A DNA stretch of 6,127 nt from Oscillospiraceae bacterium. Its GTDB lineage: Bacteria; Bacillota; Clostridia; Oscillospirales; Oscillospiraceae. Each line of letters starts with the position of its first letter. Within the stretch, counting starts at the first letter, position 1. Positions 5,801 to 6,127 of the stretch are shown here, one piece after another. Location of the stretch: positions 1 to 6,127 of the forward strand of contig JAFYIF010000005.1 in assembly GCA_017538775.1 (NCBI GenBank), read 5' to 3'. Below the pieces are notes generated by a model that did not search any database, was not told where the DNA came from, and saw nothing but the letters and a program-made list of their open reading frames with translations. A program made the position numbers and the translations under genes.

Positions 5801-6127
5801 TGCTGGGGGCCGACCAGAGCGGGCACATGGTGGACGTGGGATATGATATGTATCTCCGGCTGCTGGAGGAGGCGGTGCTGGAGGAGCGGGGCGAAAAACC
5901 CGAGCGCCGGGCCGACTGCGCCGCGGACCTGGCCGTCAGCGCCAACATCCCGGAGCGCTACGTCCGCAGCGAGGAACAGCGCATGGACCTCTACCGCCGC
6001 ATCGCCCTGATCCGCACGGAGGCGGACGCGGACGACCTGACCGACGAGCTGATCGACCGCTTCGGCGACCCGCCCGCGTCCGTCAACAGCCTGATCCACG
6101 TGGCCCTGCTGCGCGGCGAGGCCACAA
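2845..6127 (+). CDS. mfd: Transcription-repair coupling factor Mfd (3' end outside window)
   Basis: Mfd is an ATP-driven DNA translocase that displaces stalled RNA polymerase and recruits UvrA for transcription-coupled repair. The window holds 1094 codons. Known Mfd proteins are about 1150-1180 residues, so roughly 55-90 residues are missing. The N-terminal UvrB-like module (about 1-300) carries YSRRGGILDIY (174-184) and, as usual for Mfd, no Walker A. The RNA-polymerase-interacting domain lies near 498-560 (LRPGDLVVHEYHGIGRF, 504-520). The RecG-like translocase follows: Walker A GDVGYGKTE (656-664), PTTVLAQQH (685-693), DEEQ (757-760), SATPIPRTL (783-791), ETGIDIPN (900-907) and QIRGRVGRS (926-934). 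RGAGNLLGADQSG (981-993) is the TRG-type motif. DRFGDPP (1072-1078) begins the truncated C-terminal UvrA-binding domain. The start is fixed by an in-frame TAA two codons upstream (2839-2841). No frameshift is seen. Confidence 0.97.
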   Translation, partial: MSDYLTASPFWLGEALPVLRALDAGESPVLVSGIGAAARAHMAAGLRRALGQPLFVLCPDDTAAETMARDLEFLLDEPALRLTGRELNLYAAETASREAEQRRLAALDALARGASPVTVCTVGGALLRTLPPAALRETAFELRAGQEISPEQVECALLHCGYVHRLQVDAPGQYSRRGGILDIYSPGQGSPVRVDFWGDEIDGMGSFDPETQRRVENVETCRVLPAAECIPGLAPGGESGLADRLDAEGVRLNRSRNAQRQKLAQTLRAEAERLRETGTLPAADRYLNLIYPKAACALDYIPPDALLVLDQPGKCAHLAEEQEKLLEEDLKLLLSGGHLLGDYADFRLDWEELLRRIGNFPCVLADNFTPGRCRPEPRAIVSVLAKQLPGYGGNLEAACEDLRHYTGAGYAVVVLAGDERRARALRDFFFERNITARLLARLDEPVSPGQAAVAVGALSGGVEYVRTKLALLTDAQMMQPGFRRAKRKAKLPSDRKKLSSYADLRPGDLVVHEYHGIGRFVGIVQMKMDGIEKDYVKIAYAGTDLLYVPATQLDLVSKYIGAGEDRPVKLSRMGGTDWTRSKRRAKAAAKEMAGKLIQLYAARKRLPGHAFSPDSPWQTEFENSFGYPETADQLRAVEEIKRDMESPAPMDRLLCGDVGYGKTEVALRAVMKCVLDGMQAAILVPTTVLAQQHYQTAMQRFFGYPIRIEVLSRFRSPAQVRATKAGLADGTVDIVIGTHALLQKDLRFRRLGLLVVDEEQRFGVGHKERLKEMSQGVDVLTLSATPIPRTLNMAMSGLRDLSTLEEPPQDRLPVQTFVLEHDWDLLADAIRRELQRGGQVYYLHNVIENIERTASRIMKLLPEASVAVAHGKMDQEQLASVMEGVAAGEIQVLVCTTIIETGIDIPNVNTLIIEDADKLGLAQLHQIRGRVGRSARRASAYLTYRRDKVLSEVAEKRLSAIREFAEFNAGFRIAMRDLEIRGAGNLLGADQSGHMVDVGYDMYLRLLEEAVLEERGEKPERRADCAADLAVSANIPERYVRSEEQRMDLYRRIALIRTEADADDLTDELIDRFGDPPASVNSLIHVALLRGEAT

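Noticed and set aside
2467..6099. Very long open frame (over 1200 codons) antisense to mfd
   Set aside because: High third-position GC in mfd removes stops from the opposite strand. The predicted product is low-complexity, rich in Gly, Gln, Val, His and Leu, and resembles no family. The mfd reading has full motifs over the same DNA.

Overview
The window is high-GC (roughly two-thirds G+C by eye) and holds two divergently transcribed DNA-repair genes. They are recJ on the minus strand (309-2324, complete) and mfd on the plus strand (from 2845, running off the right edge). The protein style, the Firmicutes-type RecJ C-terminal extension, sigma-A-like promoters, and palindromic GTAGGG...-type intergenic repeats suggest a high-GC clostridial gut Firmicute of the Oscillospiraceae kind (Flavonifractor/Lawsonibacter-like). 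That taxonomic guess is inference from style; no rRNA or other marker is present.

Layout. Positions 1-308 have no convincing gene. They hold a cluster of short palindromic and direct repeats: a GC-rich hairpin at 2-25, two near-identical 28-bp palindromes in opposite orientation (77-104 and 199-226), another perfect hairpin (104-128), and a diverged direct repeat (156-197 and 233-274). recJ ends at 309, right against a short TTCAATC tandem. I see no canonical terminator after it. The 520-bp divergent intergenic region (2325-2844) carries, from left to right: the recJ ribosome binding site and an extended -10 promoter (minus strand); a strong plus-strand promoter with an AT-rich upstream tract (2421-2470); a highly structured RNA of about 177 nt ending in an intrinsic terminator (2477-2653); a weaker hairpin (2681-2709); a second, near-consensus promoter (2712-2740); a stable 5'-UTR hairpin (2750-2789); and the mfd start.

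How the parts fit. RecJ (5'-3' single-strand exonuclease) and Mfd (transcription-repair coupling translocase) are housekeeping proteins acting on different repair routes; they share this divergent control region. The unexplained element is the RNA at 2477-2653. It has a 19-bp closing stem with its 5' end at the predicted transcription start, a textbook H-type pseudoknot inside, and a terminator. Its internal segment 2539-2546 is perfectly complementary to the 3' arm of that terminator. It is either a stand-alone non-coding RNA or a cis-acting attenuator/riboswitch-like leader of mfd. I do not recognise it as any RNA family I know, and it is the best candidate for something undescribed in this window.
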